Source: Yoonia sp. I 8.24 (GTDB lineage: Bacteria > Pseudomonadota > Alphaproteobacteria > Rhodobacterales > Rhodobacteraceae). From it: a DNA stretch of 61,899 bases. The DNA lies in the NCBI RefSeq assembly GCF_022096995.1, contig NZ_JACXGQ010000012.1, positions 1 through 61,899 of the forward strand, read 5' to 3'. Every line of letters begins with the position of its first letter. Positions within the stretch are counted from its first letter, which is position 1. A program made the position numbers and the translations under genes. The notes beneath the pieces are model-generated. The model did not search any database. It was not told the origin of the DNA and saw only the letters and a program-made list of their open reading frames with translations. Positions 55,054 through 61,899 of the stretch are shown here, one piece after another.

Positions 55054-56787
55054 TTATAAGTCCATGTAGATGTGTTTTTCGTCTTTCGCGCCGGGGTGTG
55101 TGACCGCCCCAAGGCGGGTCGACCCAACAAGCTGCGCGTATTTCCACAGCGCGCCGGATGCGTAGATCGTCGGTTTGGCACCTGTCCAGTTTGCTTTGCG
55201 TGCAGCCAGCACATCGTCTGTCAGATCGACAGACAATTCGCCAGTGATCGCGTTGATGGTGATCACATCCCCATCTTCGAGCAGTGCAATCGGACCGCCA
55301 TGCGCGGCCTCTGGCCCAACGTGGCCCACACAGAACCCGCGTGTCGCCCCAGAGAAACGGCCATCAGTGATCAGTGCGACCTTTTTGCCCATGCCTTGGC
55401 CAGACAATGCAGCCGTTGTGGCAAGCATTTCACGCATGCCTGGGCCGCCGGATGGGCCTTCGTTGCGGATGACCAACACTTCGCCTTCTTTGTATTCGCG
55501 GGCTTTGACTGCTTCAAAAGCGTCTTCTTCGCACTCAAATACGCGCGCAGGGCCGGTAAAGACTTGCTGGTCTTCGCTCATGCCAGCAACCTTCACAATC
55601 GCGCCTTCGGGGGCCACGTTGCCCTTAAGCCCAACAACCCCACCTGTTTTGGTGATTGGGTTTTCGACAGAGTAGATGACTTTGCCGTCGGCATCGCCTT
55701 TGATCATGTCCAGTTCTTCGCCCATGGTCCGGCCCGTTGCGGTCATGCAATCTTCGTGCATCAAGCCTGCTTTGCGCAGTTCTTTCATCACGACAGGGAC
55801 GCCGCCAGCCTCATAAAGATCTTTGGCCACATATTGGCCGCCCGGCTTCAGATCGACAAAATAAGGCGTGTCGCGGAAGATGTCGCAAACGTCTGACAGG
55901 TCAAAATCGATCCCTGCCTCATGCGCGATGGCTGGCAGGTGGAGACCCGCGTTGGTGGATCCCCCGGTACAAGCAACGACGCGCGCCGCGTTTTCAAGCG
56001 ATTTGCGCGTGACGATGTCACGGGCGCGGATGTTTTTTGCGATCAGGTTCATCACGGCTTGGCCAGAGGCCTCGCCATATTGGTCGCGGCTTTCATAGGG
56101 GGCAGGGGCACCGGATGAGTTCATCAGGGCAAGGCCGATCGCCTCTGATACGCAGGCCATTGTGTTGGCGGTAAACTGACCACCACATGCGCCCGCAGAG
56201 GGGCATGCGACACGTTCAAGCACTTCCAGCTCTGCGTCGGACATGTTGCCAGCTTGGTGTTGGCCAACAGCCTCGAACACGTCTTGGACGGTGACATCTT
56301 TGCCGTTCAACCGACCCGGAAGGATGGAGCCGCCATAGATAAACACGGACGGTGTGTTCAAGCGGACCATCGCCATCATCATGCCGGGTAAGGATTTGTC
56401 ACAACCCGCAAGACCCACAATCGCGTCATAGCAGTGACCGCGCATCGTCAATTCAACGGTGTCCGCAATCGCTTCTCGTGACGCGAGCGATGATCGCATG
56501 CCTTCGTGGCCCATCGCGATGCCGTCGGTGACGGTGATTGTCGTGAATTCGCGCGGGGTGCCGTTGGCCGCCTTCACGCCAAGCTTTACAGCTTGGGCCT
56601 GACGGTTCAGTGAAATGTTACATGGGGCGGCTTCGTTCCAGCAGGTGGCAACGCCAACAAACGGCTGCGCGATATCGTCTTCGTCCAGTCCCATCGCGTA
56701 GAAATACGACCGGTGCGGCGCACGGCTTGGGCCTTCGGTGACGTGACGGCTAGGTAGGTTGGTTTTATCGGCTTTGCCTTTAAGCAT
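55054..56787 (-). CDS. ilvD: Dihydroxy-acid dehydratase
   Basis: Iron-sulfur dehydratase of isoleucine, valine and pantothenate synthesis. ATG 56787 ([13 protein letters not shown]) has GGGAG eight bases upstream and gives 577 residues, the IlvD length. Cluster cysteines are in [17 protein letters not shown] and [11 protein letters not shown]; the C-terminal domain has GGPGMREM and [11 protein letters not shown]. It is divergent from the CPBP protease gene. Confidence 0.96.
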   Translation of the reverse strand: MLKGKADKTNLPSRHVTEGPSRAPHRSYFYAMGLDEDDIAQPFVGVATCWNEAAPCNISLNRQAQAVKLGVKAANGTPREFTTITVTDGIAMGHEGMRSSLASREAIADTVELTMRGHCYDAIVGLAGCDKSLPGMMMAMVRLNTPSVFIYGGSILPGRLNGKDVTVQDVFEAVGQHQAGNMSDAELEVLERVACPSAGACGGQFTANTMACVSEAIGLALMNSSGAPAPYESRDQYGEASGQAVMNLIAKNIRARDIVTRKSLENAARVVACTGGSTNAGLHLPAIAHEAGIDFDLSDVCDIFRDTPYFVDLKPGGQYVAKDLYEAGGVPVVMKELRKAGLMHEDCMTATGRTMGEELDMIKGDADGKVIYSVENPITKTGGVVGLKGNVAPEGAIVKVAGMSEDQQVFTGPARVFECEEDAFEAVKAREYKEGEVLVIRNEGPSGGPGMREMLATTAALSGQGMGKKVALITDGRFSGATRGFCVGHVGPEAAHGGPIALLEDGDVITINAITGELSVDLTDDVLAARKANWTGAKPTIYASGALWKYAQLVGSTRLGAVTHPGAKDEKHIYMDL

Positions 56788-56893
56788 TGGCTTGTCTCCC
56801 GGGAACATTTGGGCAAGGTCTAAAAGTTGGGCGCAGGTGACGCAAGTTAGAACTGTGCTTGCAGCTGCGTTGATGCGCGGCCTAATGTCCCGC

Positions 56894-57799
56894 ATGTCTG
56901 ACCCTTATGCGCCTCATCAGTCGTTTATCGCCGTCGCCACACGGCGCGCGCAGCTGTGGCGGATTGTGTTTGTGGTTGTCGGGTTCGAGCTGATTTTTGC
57001 ACTCTCTAGCAGTATCGTAGCCGAATTTTTGGTGCCGATCGGCGCGCAAAACGCATATATAGAAGGGGTTTCAACCTTTGGGACGCTGATGCAGTTTGCG
57101 ACATTTGGCATTGGTGGGGCCGGATTGGTGATGTTGGCGAACCTGCTGCATGGGCGGGGGTTCTGGACGATGATCGGGCCTGCGGGTGCCGCATGGTGCG
57201 ATCTTGTTGCAGTGACCTTGGCCGTCGCAGCGGTTCTTTGCGCACAAGAGCTTTTGCCCCCATGGTACGATCTTAGCGACGCAAAAATGCGGCCATTGTC
57301 GGGCTGGATCGCACTGATTCCAATCACGCTATTTGTATTATTGGTCCAAGTCGGCACCGAGGAACTGATGTTTCGCGGCTATCTGCAACAACAACTGGCC
57401 AATCTTTCTTCGCGGCGGTGGGTCTGGATGGGCATCCCATCAGTATTGTTTGGTGGGCTCCACTATTGGAACGGTCACGGGGCAGCCGAAGGAGCGCTTT
57501 GGGCGTTCTGGGCGGCGATGCTGGGGGCCGCTTGCGCTGATCTGACCGCGCGCAGCGGCAATTTAGGGCCTGCAATCGGGCTGCACCTGGCGAACAATGC
57601 TTTTGCGATTTTGCTCTATGCAATCGCCGGCTGGCCGGGGAGCGGCGTCGCGCTGTTTCTATTCCCCTACGAAGACCCCGCGATTTATAGCGACGGTATC
57701 GAAGCGCTGATGACACCTTGGGTGATTTTACAGATGGCGGCGCAGTTCCTCTCGGTGCTGGTTATGTGGCTCGCCGCAAGGATCGCGATCCGGCGCTGA
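56894..57799 (+). CDS. CPBP-family intramembrane metalloprotease
   Basis: A 301-residue membrane protein with about seven spans. The Abi/CPBP motifs are intact: EELMFRG (Glu156, Glu157, Arg161), FGGLHYWNG (His190) and HLANNAFAI. Members process prenylated or membrane proteins, and some confer bacteriocin immunity. I choose ATG 56894 (MSDPYAPHQ); in-frame ATG codons at 56873 and 56885 are possible and none has a good ribosome site. Its promoter must lie in the 106 bases shared with ilvD. Confidence 0.9.
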   Translation: MSDPYAPHQSFIAVATRRAQLWRIVFVVVGFELIFALSSSIVAEFLVPIGAQNAYIEGVSTFGTLMQFATFGIGGAGLVMLANLLHGRGFWTMIGPAGAAWCDLVAVTLAVAAVLCAQELLPPWYDLSDAKMRPLSGWIALIPITLFVLLVQVGTEELMFRGYLQQQLANLSSRRWVWMGIPSVLFGGLHYWNGHGAAEGALWAFWAAMLGAACADLTARSGNLGPAIGLHLANNAFAILLYAIAGWPGSGVALFLFPYEDPAIYSDGIEALMTPWVILQMAAQFLSVLVMWLAARIAIRR

Positions 57800-57805
57800 T
57801 ACAGA

Positions 57806-58858
57806 TCAAAGGTATGATGTCACTACGTCGACAATACGATCTTGATGCATGTAAATATCGGTCGAATTGGTAATTTCAATTTTTGTTTCTTGCTTGTCGG
57901 CATCAAAGAAGCCCACGTGTTTGACTGATTTTGCATTAAAGTAGAAACGGCATACAGGTTTTCTATTGATGTCATCGACGAAGACGCTGCAATAACTTTT
58001 TGCGTCACGCATCGTGACTCGATCAACCGGAATTGCTTTTGCAGCGATTGCTTGCACGATCATAAACGCCTGTATTTCTTCATCGGTAGTCACAATATCT
58101 GACGTTGGTTCCACTTGTTTGGGTTCATCTATGCTCTTCGCGGTTTCTGATCCAAAAGTGACGCTCAATTTGTCTTGAATGCGATCACGGATTAGTCCGT
58201 CAAGCGCGGTTTGAACGGCCGGGGTGATCTGCTCAACAACCGATTTTGTTAGGGTTCCATCGTGAATGTTTCGCCCGATGAGGCGCACGAAATCCTCATC
58301 TGGATCAGAGAGCTGTCGCTTCAGATAATTCGTCGCGTCGTTTTGGTATTTGAGGTTTGATGCGGAGGTGACGATGTTTTCAATCGAGAAATTGTCTTTT
58401 TGGAACTTTGAGAGTTCTTGCAGTTGATTTTCGTCATATGACTGTAGATCGAAACGAAAAAATGGTTTCTTATCCATACGGTTCGCGGCGTCGAGGTCTG
58501 AAAAGAACCATACATCACGCCCATTCGTTAAAATTGCGAGCCGGGCTTCGGTGACGCCAAAATAGCGAAATAGCTGATCAAATTGTGCCTTTCCCAATTC
58601 CATCGAAATTGGCTTAACTTCGATAAGAGCCGAAAGGTGCCCTTTGATACGTAGAGCGAAGTCGACTTTTTCACCTTTTTTCATTCCCACATCGGCGACG
58701 AACTCTGGCACGACCTCTTCTAAGTTAAATGGATCAAAGCCAAGCGCTTGGATCAGAGGCAAGATGACCGACGTTTTGGTTGCCTCTTCGGTTTGTGCAA
58801 TCTTGAAAGCCTGTTTTGACCTTTTAGACAGGTCCTTGATGCGATCGGTGAATTCCAT
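57806..58858 (-). CDS. Stand-alone HSDR_N (type I restriction R-subunit N-terminal) domain protein
   Basis: A 350-residue protein with a PD-(D/E)xK nuclease-like core at the N terminus: the helix EEATKTSVILPLIQALGFD, EVVPEFVADVG, Asp66 in KVDFAL and E80-V-K82 in ALIEVK. Helicase domains of HsdR are absent. The C-terminal part (about 245-350) looks like a separate small alpha/beta domain (YCSVFVDDINRKPVCRFYFN). ATG 58858 (MEFTDRIKDL) is preferred to GTG 58885. Composition seems lower in GC than its neighbours, which suggests acquisition. It may be a defence or DNA-repair nuclease. Confidence 0.85.
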   Translation of the reverse strand: MEFTDRIKDLSKRSKQAFKIAQTEEATKTSVILPLIQALGFDPFNLEEVVPEFVADVGMKKGEKVDFALRIKGHLSALIEVKPISMELGKAQFDQLFRYFGVTEARLAILTNGRDVWFFSDLDAANRMDKKPFFRFDLQSYDENQLQELSKFQKDNFSIENIVTSASNLKYQNDATNYLKRQLSDPDEDFVRLIGRNIHDGTLTKSVVEQITPAVQTALDGLIRDRIQDKLSVTFGSETAKSIDEPKQVEPTSDIVTTDEEIQAFMIVQAIAAKAIPVDRVTMRDAKSYCSVFVDDINRKPVCRFYFNAKSVKHVGFFDADKQETKIEITNSTDIYMHQDRIVDVVTSYL

Positions 58859-59021
58859 ACTCTTTGTTCCAGCTACAGTTTTCACTCATTTGATGTGGTC
58901 ACGGGCTAGATTGCAAGCATAAGGTGATTTTTGATAATGTTGAAATGCGACCTAAGCACCATTGATTGCATTTCGTGACGCCTCGTCATATTTGAGAGGC
59001 AATACTGCAAAAGGCGCGCCA

Positions 59022-59954
59022 ATGAACTGGATCACCAACTACGTCCGTCCGACGATCAATTCACTGTTTTCGCGCCGCGAGGTGCCTGAGAACCTTTGGA
59101 CGAAATGTCCTGAGTGCGGAACGATGCTGTTTCACCGTGAATTGGCGGACAATCTGAATGTTTGTACAAATTGCGATCATCACATGGCGATTTCCGCGCG
59201 TGATCGCCTGATTTCGGTGTTCGATGGCGGCGTTTTTGTCGATGTCCCCGTGCCAGAACCTGTCGCTGATCCGTTGCACTTTCGAGACCAAAAGAAGTAC
59301 ACCGACCGGATCAAGGATGCGCGTAAAAAGACTGGCGAAAAAGATGCGATGCTGGTCGCCGAAGGCGACATGGGGCGCACCGGTGTTGTTGTCGCCGTGC
59401 AAGACTTTTCCTTCATGGGCGGGTCGATGTCGATGTATGTCGGCAATGCAATTGTGGCCGCTGCCGAACGCGCGATTGCGTTGGGCCGCCCGCTGATTTT
59501 GTTTTCCGCAGCCGGTGGCGCGCGCATGCAAGAAGGTATTCTTGGCCTCATGCAAATGCCGCGCACAACGATTGCGGTACAGATGCTAAAAGAGGCGGGG
59601 CTGCCCTATATTGTGGTCTTGACCCATCCGACCACAGGCGGGGTGACTGCGTCCTATGCGATGCTAGGTGATGTGCAAATCGCCGAACCCAATGCGCTGA
59701 TCGGTTTTGCTGGTGCCCGCGTGATCGAACAAACCATTGGTGAAAAGCTGCCAGAAGGGTTCCAGCGTGCGGAATATTTGCTGGATCACGGGATGTTGGA
59801 CCGGGTCACAAAACGCCCCGATCTCAAGGATGAATTGGTCACGATCGTGCGGATGTTGATGGGGCTTGATGCCCCAATCAAGGGCGATTTACCTGCGCCC
59901 GAAGAAGATGTGGTGGCGGACTCCACTGAAACCCCGGCGGAACCAGAAAAGTGA
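59022..59954 (+). CDS. accD: Acetyl-CoA carboxylase carboxyltransferase subunit beta
   Basis: Transfers the carboxyl group from biotin to acetyl-CoA to give malonyl-CoA for fatty-acid synthesis. ATG 59022 ([12 protein letters not shown]) gives 310 residues. The N-terminal zinc ribbon CPECGTMLF...CTNCDHH is present, as are [27 protein letters not shown] and [14 protein letters not shown] of the catalytic fold. It overlaps folC by 4 bases, the usual accD-folC pair. Confidence 0.96.
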   Translation: MNWITNYVRPTINSLFSRREVPENLWTKCPECGTMLFHRELADNLNVCTNCDHHMAISARDRLISVFDGGVFVDVPVPEPVADPLHFRDQKKYTDRIKDARKKTGEKDAMLVAEGDMGRTGVVVAVQDFSFMGGSMSMYVGNAIVAAAERAIALGRPLILFSAAGGARMQEGILGLMQMPRTTIAVQMLKEAGLPYIVVLTHPTTGGVTASYAMLGDVQIAEPNALIGFAGARVIEQTIGEKLPEGFQRAEYLLDHGMLDRVTKRPDLKDELVTIVRMLMGLDAPIKGDLPAPEEDVVADSTETPAEPEK

Positions 59955-61225
59955 CCGCCAGCTCTGATGTGATCCTTGATCGGATGATGGCCTTGCACCC
60001 TAAGGTCATTGATCTGACGTTGGACCGTGTCTGGACGTTGCTCAAAAAGCTGGGCAACCCGCAAAAGAACTTGCCCCCTGTCATCCATTTGGCGGGCACC
60101 AATGGCAAAGGGTCTACACAAGCGATGATCCGCGCGGGGCTTGAAGCGGGTGGATCATCCGTACATGCCTATACCTCGCCCCATTTGGCGCGATTTCATG
60201 AACGTATCCGGCTGGCAGGCGCATTGATTTCAGAGGACGCGCTGACGGCCGTGCTGGATCAATGCTACACCGCTAATGGCACCGACCCGATCACCTATTT
60301 TGAGATCACGACAATTGCCGGGCTCTTGGCGTTTGCGCAAACGCCTGCCGATTATACGTTGCTTGAGGTCGGGCTGGGGGGGCGTCTGGACGCGACCAAT
60401 GTGATTGCGCGCCCTGCGGCTACGGTGATCACACCGGTCGATTTGGATCACCAGCAGTTTTTGGGCGATACGCTGACGCAAATTGCAGGCGAAAAGGCAG
60501 GTATCATCAAACGCGGTGTACCCTGCGTGGTTGGGCCGCAGCACGCAGAAAGCATGGATGTGATCGAAGCGGTGGCCGCCCGTTTGGGTGCGCCGCTGCA
60601 GGCTTACGGCCAGCAATGGCACGTCAGCACGGAACGCGACCGGCTGATTTTCCAAGACGAACGTGGGTTGCTGGATTTACCGCTGCCCAACTTGCCCGGT
60701 CCGCATCAGATCATGAATGCGGGTGCTGCGATCGCGACATTGCGGCTGTTGGGCAAAGATGACGCCGCCTGCGAGGCTGCGGTGACATCGGCCTATTGGC
60801 CCGCACGGATGGAGCGGTTGAAAAAGGGTGCGTTGGTTGATTTGGCCGGTGCGGCTGAACTGTGGTTGGATGGCGGCCATAACCCGGCTGCGGCGCGTGC
60901 GATTGCGGCGACGTTGCAGCAGCAACCTGCCCGGCCTGTGCATTTGATCTGCGGTATGTTGAACACCAAAGATATCGGCGGCTATTTGGCACCGTTTGCA
61001 GATATATCGGCATCCTTGACAGCCGTGTCGATCCCGGGCGAGAAAAACACAATCCCGGCGGCGGATACCGCACGCGCTGCGTTGGCCGTTGGGATGAAGG
61101 CAACAACTGCCGACAGCGTCGTAGGGGCAATCAAATTGATAACCGCCGAAACGCCGGGCGCCCGGATATTGATCTGTGGGTCTCTTTACCTTGCGGGCCA
61201 CGTCATGCGCGAGAATGGCGCATGA
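59951..61225 (+). CDS. folC: Bifunctional folylpolyglutamate/dihydrofolate synthase
   Basis: Adds glutamate to dihydropteroate and to folates. The 424-residue protein has the Mur-ligase-like P-loop GTNGKGST (49-56), [26 protein letters not shown] and, in the C-terminal domain, [13 protein letters not shown]. The start is GTG 59951 in a 4-base overlap with accD. It overlaps the next gene by 4 bases as well. Confidence 0.96.
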   Translation: MTASSDVILDRMMALHPKVIDLTLDRVWTLLKKLGNPQKNLPPVIHLAGTNGKGSTQAMIRAGLEAGGSSVHAYTSPHLARFHERIRLAGALISEDALTAVLDQCYTANGTDPITYFEITTIAGLLAFAQTPADYTLLEVGLGGRLDATNVIARPAATVITPVDLDHQQFLGDTLTQIAGEKAGIIKRGVPCVVGPQHAESMDVIEAVAARLGAPLQAYGQQWHVSTERDRLIFQDERGLLDLPLPNLPGPHQIMNAGAAIATLRLLGKDDAACEAAVTSAYWPARMERLKKGALVDLAGAAELWLDGGHNPAAARAIAATLQQQPARPVHLICGMLNTKDIGGYLAPFADISASLTAVSIPGEKNTIPAADTARAALAVGMKATTADSVVGAIKLITAETPGARILICGSLYLAGHVMRENGA

Positions 61226-61728
61226 TCCGCGTCGGGGCGACCATCCTTGCGTTGTTCGCACATCAAGCGCAGGCCGCAGAGTTCTATTTCTGTTGGACTG
61301 GCGCAAATGGCTATACGATGACCGGGCAGATGACGATTCCAGATAGCGCGCTTGGCCAGCCGCTGATCGACGAGACAGATGTGACGCGTTTCAAGATCGC
61401 AGGCTACCAAGAAGGCACGCTGCTGGGAAAATGGGACATGGCGCGGCGCACTACCAGCACCAGTTGGATGCTGCGCTATGACCCGCAGCGCGAAATCTTT
61501 TTGACGCCGAGCGATCTTGGGCTTGGGGTGACGCAGGCATGGAATGCGGGCGGCGACGCGAATGACTGCGGCAATCCTGGGTTTGGCTTTAACCTTGGTA
61601 ACTATGCTCAGGATTTTTGTCTTAACGGTGTTTGGCTCGAAGAAAGCGGCATGCCCCCCGATACCCCGTTCTTAGTCAGTCCGGTGCCAATTGATCCCTA
61701 CTGCCGGACGTATGCCCCGGTAAGTTAA
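61222..61728 (+). CDS. Secreted hypothetical protein
   Basis: A 168-residue protein with a short signal peptide (1-18, ending QAQA-AE). The mature part is rich in aromatic and Gly residues and has five cysteines (FCW, NDCGNPGFG, DFCLNG, PYCRTY), so disulfides are likely. Patterns FYFCWTGANGYTMTGQM and GFNLGNYAQDFCLNGVW look conserved, but I do not recognise the family. It is coupled to folC by an ATGA overlap. Confidence 0.85.
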   Translation: MIRVGATILALFAHQAQAAEFYFCWTGANGYTMTGQMTIPDSALGQPLIDETDVTRFKIAGYQEGTLLGKWDMARRTTSTSWMLRYDPQREIFLTPSDLGLGVTQAWNAGGDANDCGNPGFGFNLGNYAQDFCLNGVWLEESGMPPDTPFLVSPVPIDPYCRTYAPVS

Positions 61729-61732
61729 TGCC

Positions 61733-61784
61733 GATTCGCGAATCACTCTATTGACTGCGAATCACTTCGTCGCGTAGTGTCGCT
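61733..61784 (+). promoter_or_regulatory. Cluster of three GANTC sites with a possible promoter
   Basis: GATTCGCGAATC (61733-61744) is a 12-bp palindrome containing two GANTC motifs; a third is at 61759-61763. GCGAATCACT occurs twice (61738-61747, 61757-61766). TTGACT at 61751-61756 with a 17-base spacer before GTAGTG gives a -35-like element for a gene beyond the window. GANTC is the CcrM methylation site in alphaproteobacteria. Confidence 0.45.
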
Positions 61785-61887
61785 CTAAACGTAAAACGTC
61801 ACACGTAATAGGCGTTACGGAGCAGTCTTGGCAGGGCAAGCGGGCGGGTCATTATGGCCTGTCTTCTTGTGCCAGCTTCAGTGTTTG

Positions 61888-61899
61888 CCCCCCCCCCCC
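61888..61899. repeat. Run of 12 C at the right end of the window
   Basis: The window ends in twelve C. It lies in what could be the start of another gene: ATG 61854 reads MACLLVPASVFAPP, signal-like, and TTG 61834 with GGAG upstream is another candidate frame. The run may be real or may mark an assembly break. Confidence 0.85.

Noticed and set aside
55072..55896. Plus-strand ORF of 274 residues opposite ilvD
   Set aside because: His/Cys/Phe-rich shadow frame; ilvD is unambiguous.
60677..61306. Minus-strand ORFs opposite folC
   Set aside because: Arg/Pro-rich shadow frames with no start signals.

Overview
The window reads as chromosome of a marine alphaproteobacterium of the Rhodobacterales (Roseobacter group). 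The evidence is the protein families and their order: a UrtABCDE urea transporter, two TRAP transport loci, phaA-phaB, uvrC-pgsA-moaD-moaE, accD-folC, small YdcH and DUF2007 proteins, and GANTC methylation motifs. GC looks moderate, in the mid-fifties by eye and not computed. I see no tRNA, rRNA, CRISPR array, insertion sequence or prophage. Both ends are incomplete: the left edge holds the last 20 codons of an unknown frame, and the right edge stops inside a run of 12 C.

Layout. 1-2.95 kb: an unknown membrane protein, then the first four genes of the S10 ribosomal operon (rpsJ-rplC-rplD-rplW), closed by a strong terminator where rplB would normally follow. 3.0-9.6 kb: a peroxiredoxin and the urtABCDE operon. 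10.0-19.8 kb, minus strand: a signalling cluster of a transmembrane Ser/Thr kinase, an FHA protein, a PP2C phosphatase, three dynamin-like or P-loop GTPases, a small protein with a roadblock-like predicted pattern, and an unknown 259-residue protein. 20.2-31.3 kb, plus strand: a divergent GAPDH, an ABC-2 exporter, an S49 peptidase, a tiny Cys-rich membrane protein, a pteridine-reductase-like SDR, uvrC, pgsA, moaDE, a degenerate EAL protein and phaAB. 31.4-36.3 kb: ydcH, trmN6, DUF2007, a polyprenyl diphosphate synthase, an orphan TRAP binding protein and map.

36.4-46.3 kb is a divergent catabolic locus. The minus-strand operon encodes an FAH-family hydrolase, a RutE-like nitroreductase, an OsmC protein, a complete TRAP transporter and an intradiol ring-cleavage dioxygenase. 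The plus-strand side encodes a YciI protein, a GntR regulator, malonyl-CoA decarboxylase and malonyl-CoA synthetase. The same 12-bp palindrome, AATATCGATATT, lies in the divergent promoter region and again before the decarboxylase gene, so it is the probable GntR operator. 46.4-61.9 kb is mostly housekeeping: a CinA/MoaB-like protein, a GNAT protein, an OmpA-like protein, a GGDEF cyclase, a LysR regulator, 2,4-dienoyl-CoA reductase, several uncharacterised proteins, ilvD, a CPBP protease, a stand-alone HSDR_N nuclease-like protein, accD and folC.

Two regions are the best candidates for something undescribed. One is the kinase/FHA/phosphatase/GTPase cluster, which has the phosphosignalling triad found in type VI secretion loci but no secretion genes, and has GTPases instead. 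The other is the GntR-linked regulon that joins an intradiol dioxygenase and TRAP uptake to malonate or malonyl-CoA metabolism.
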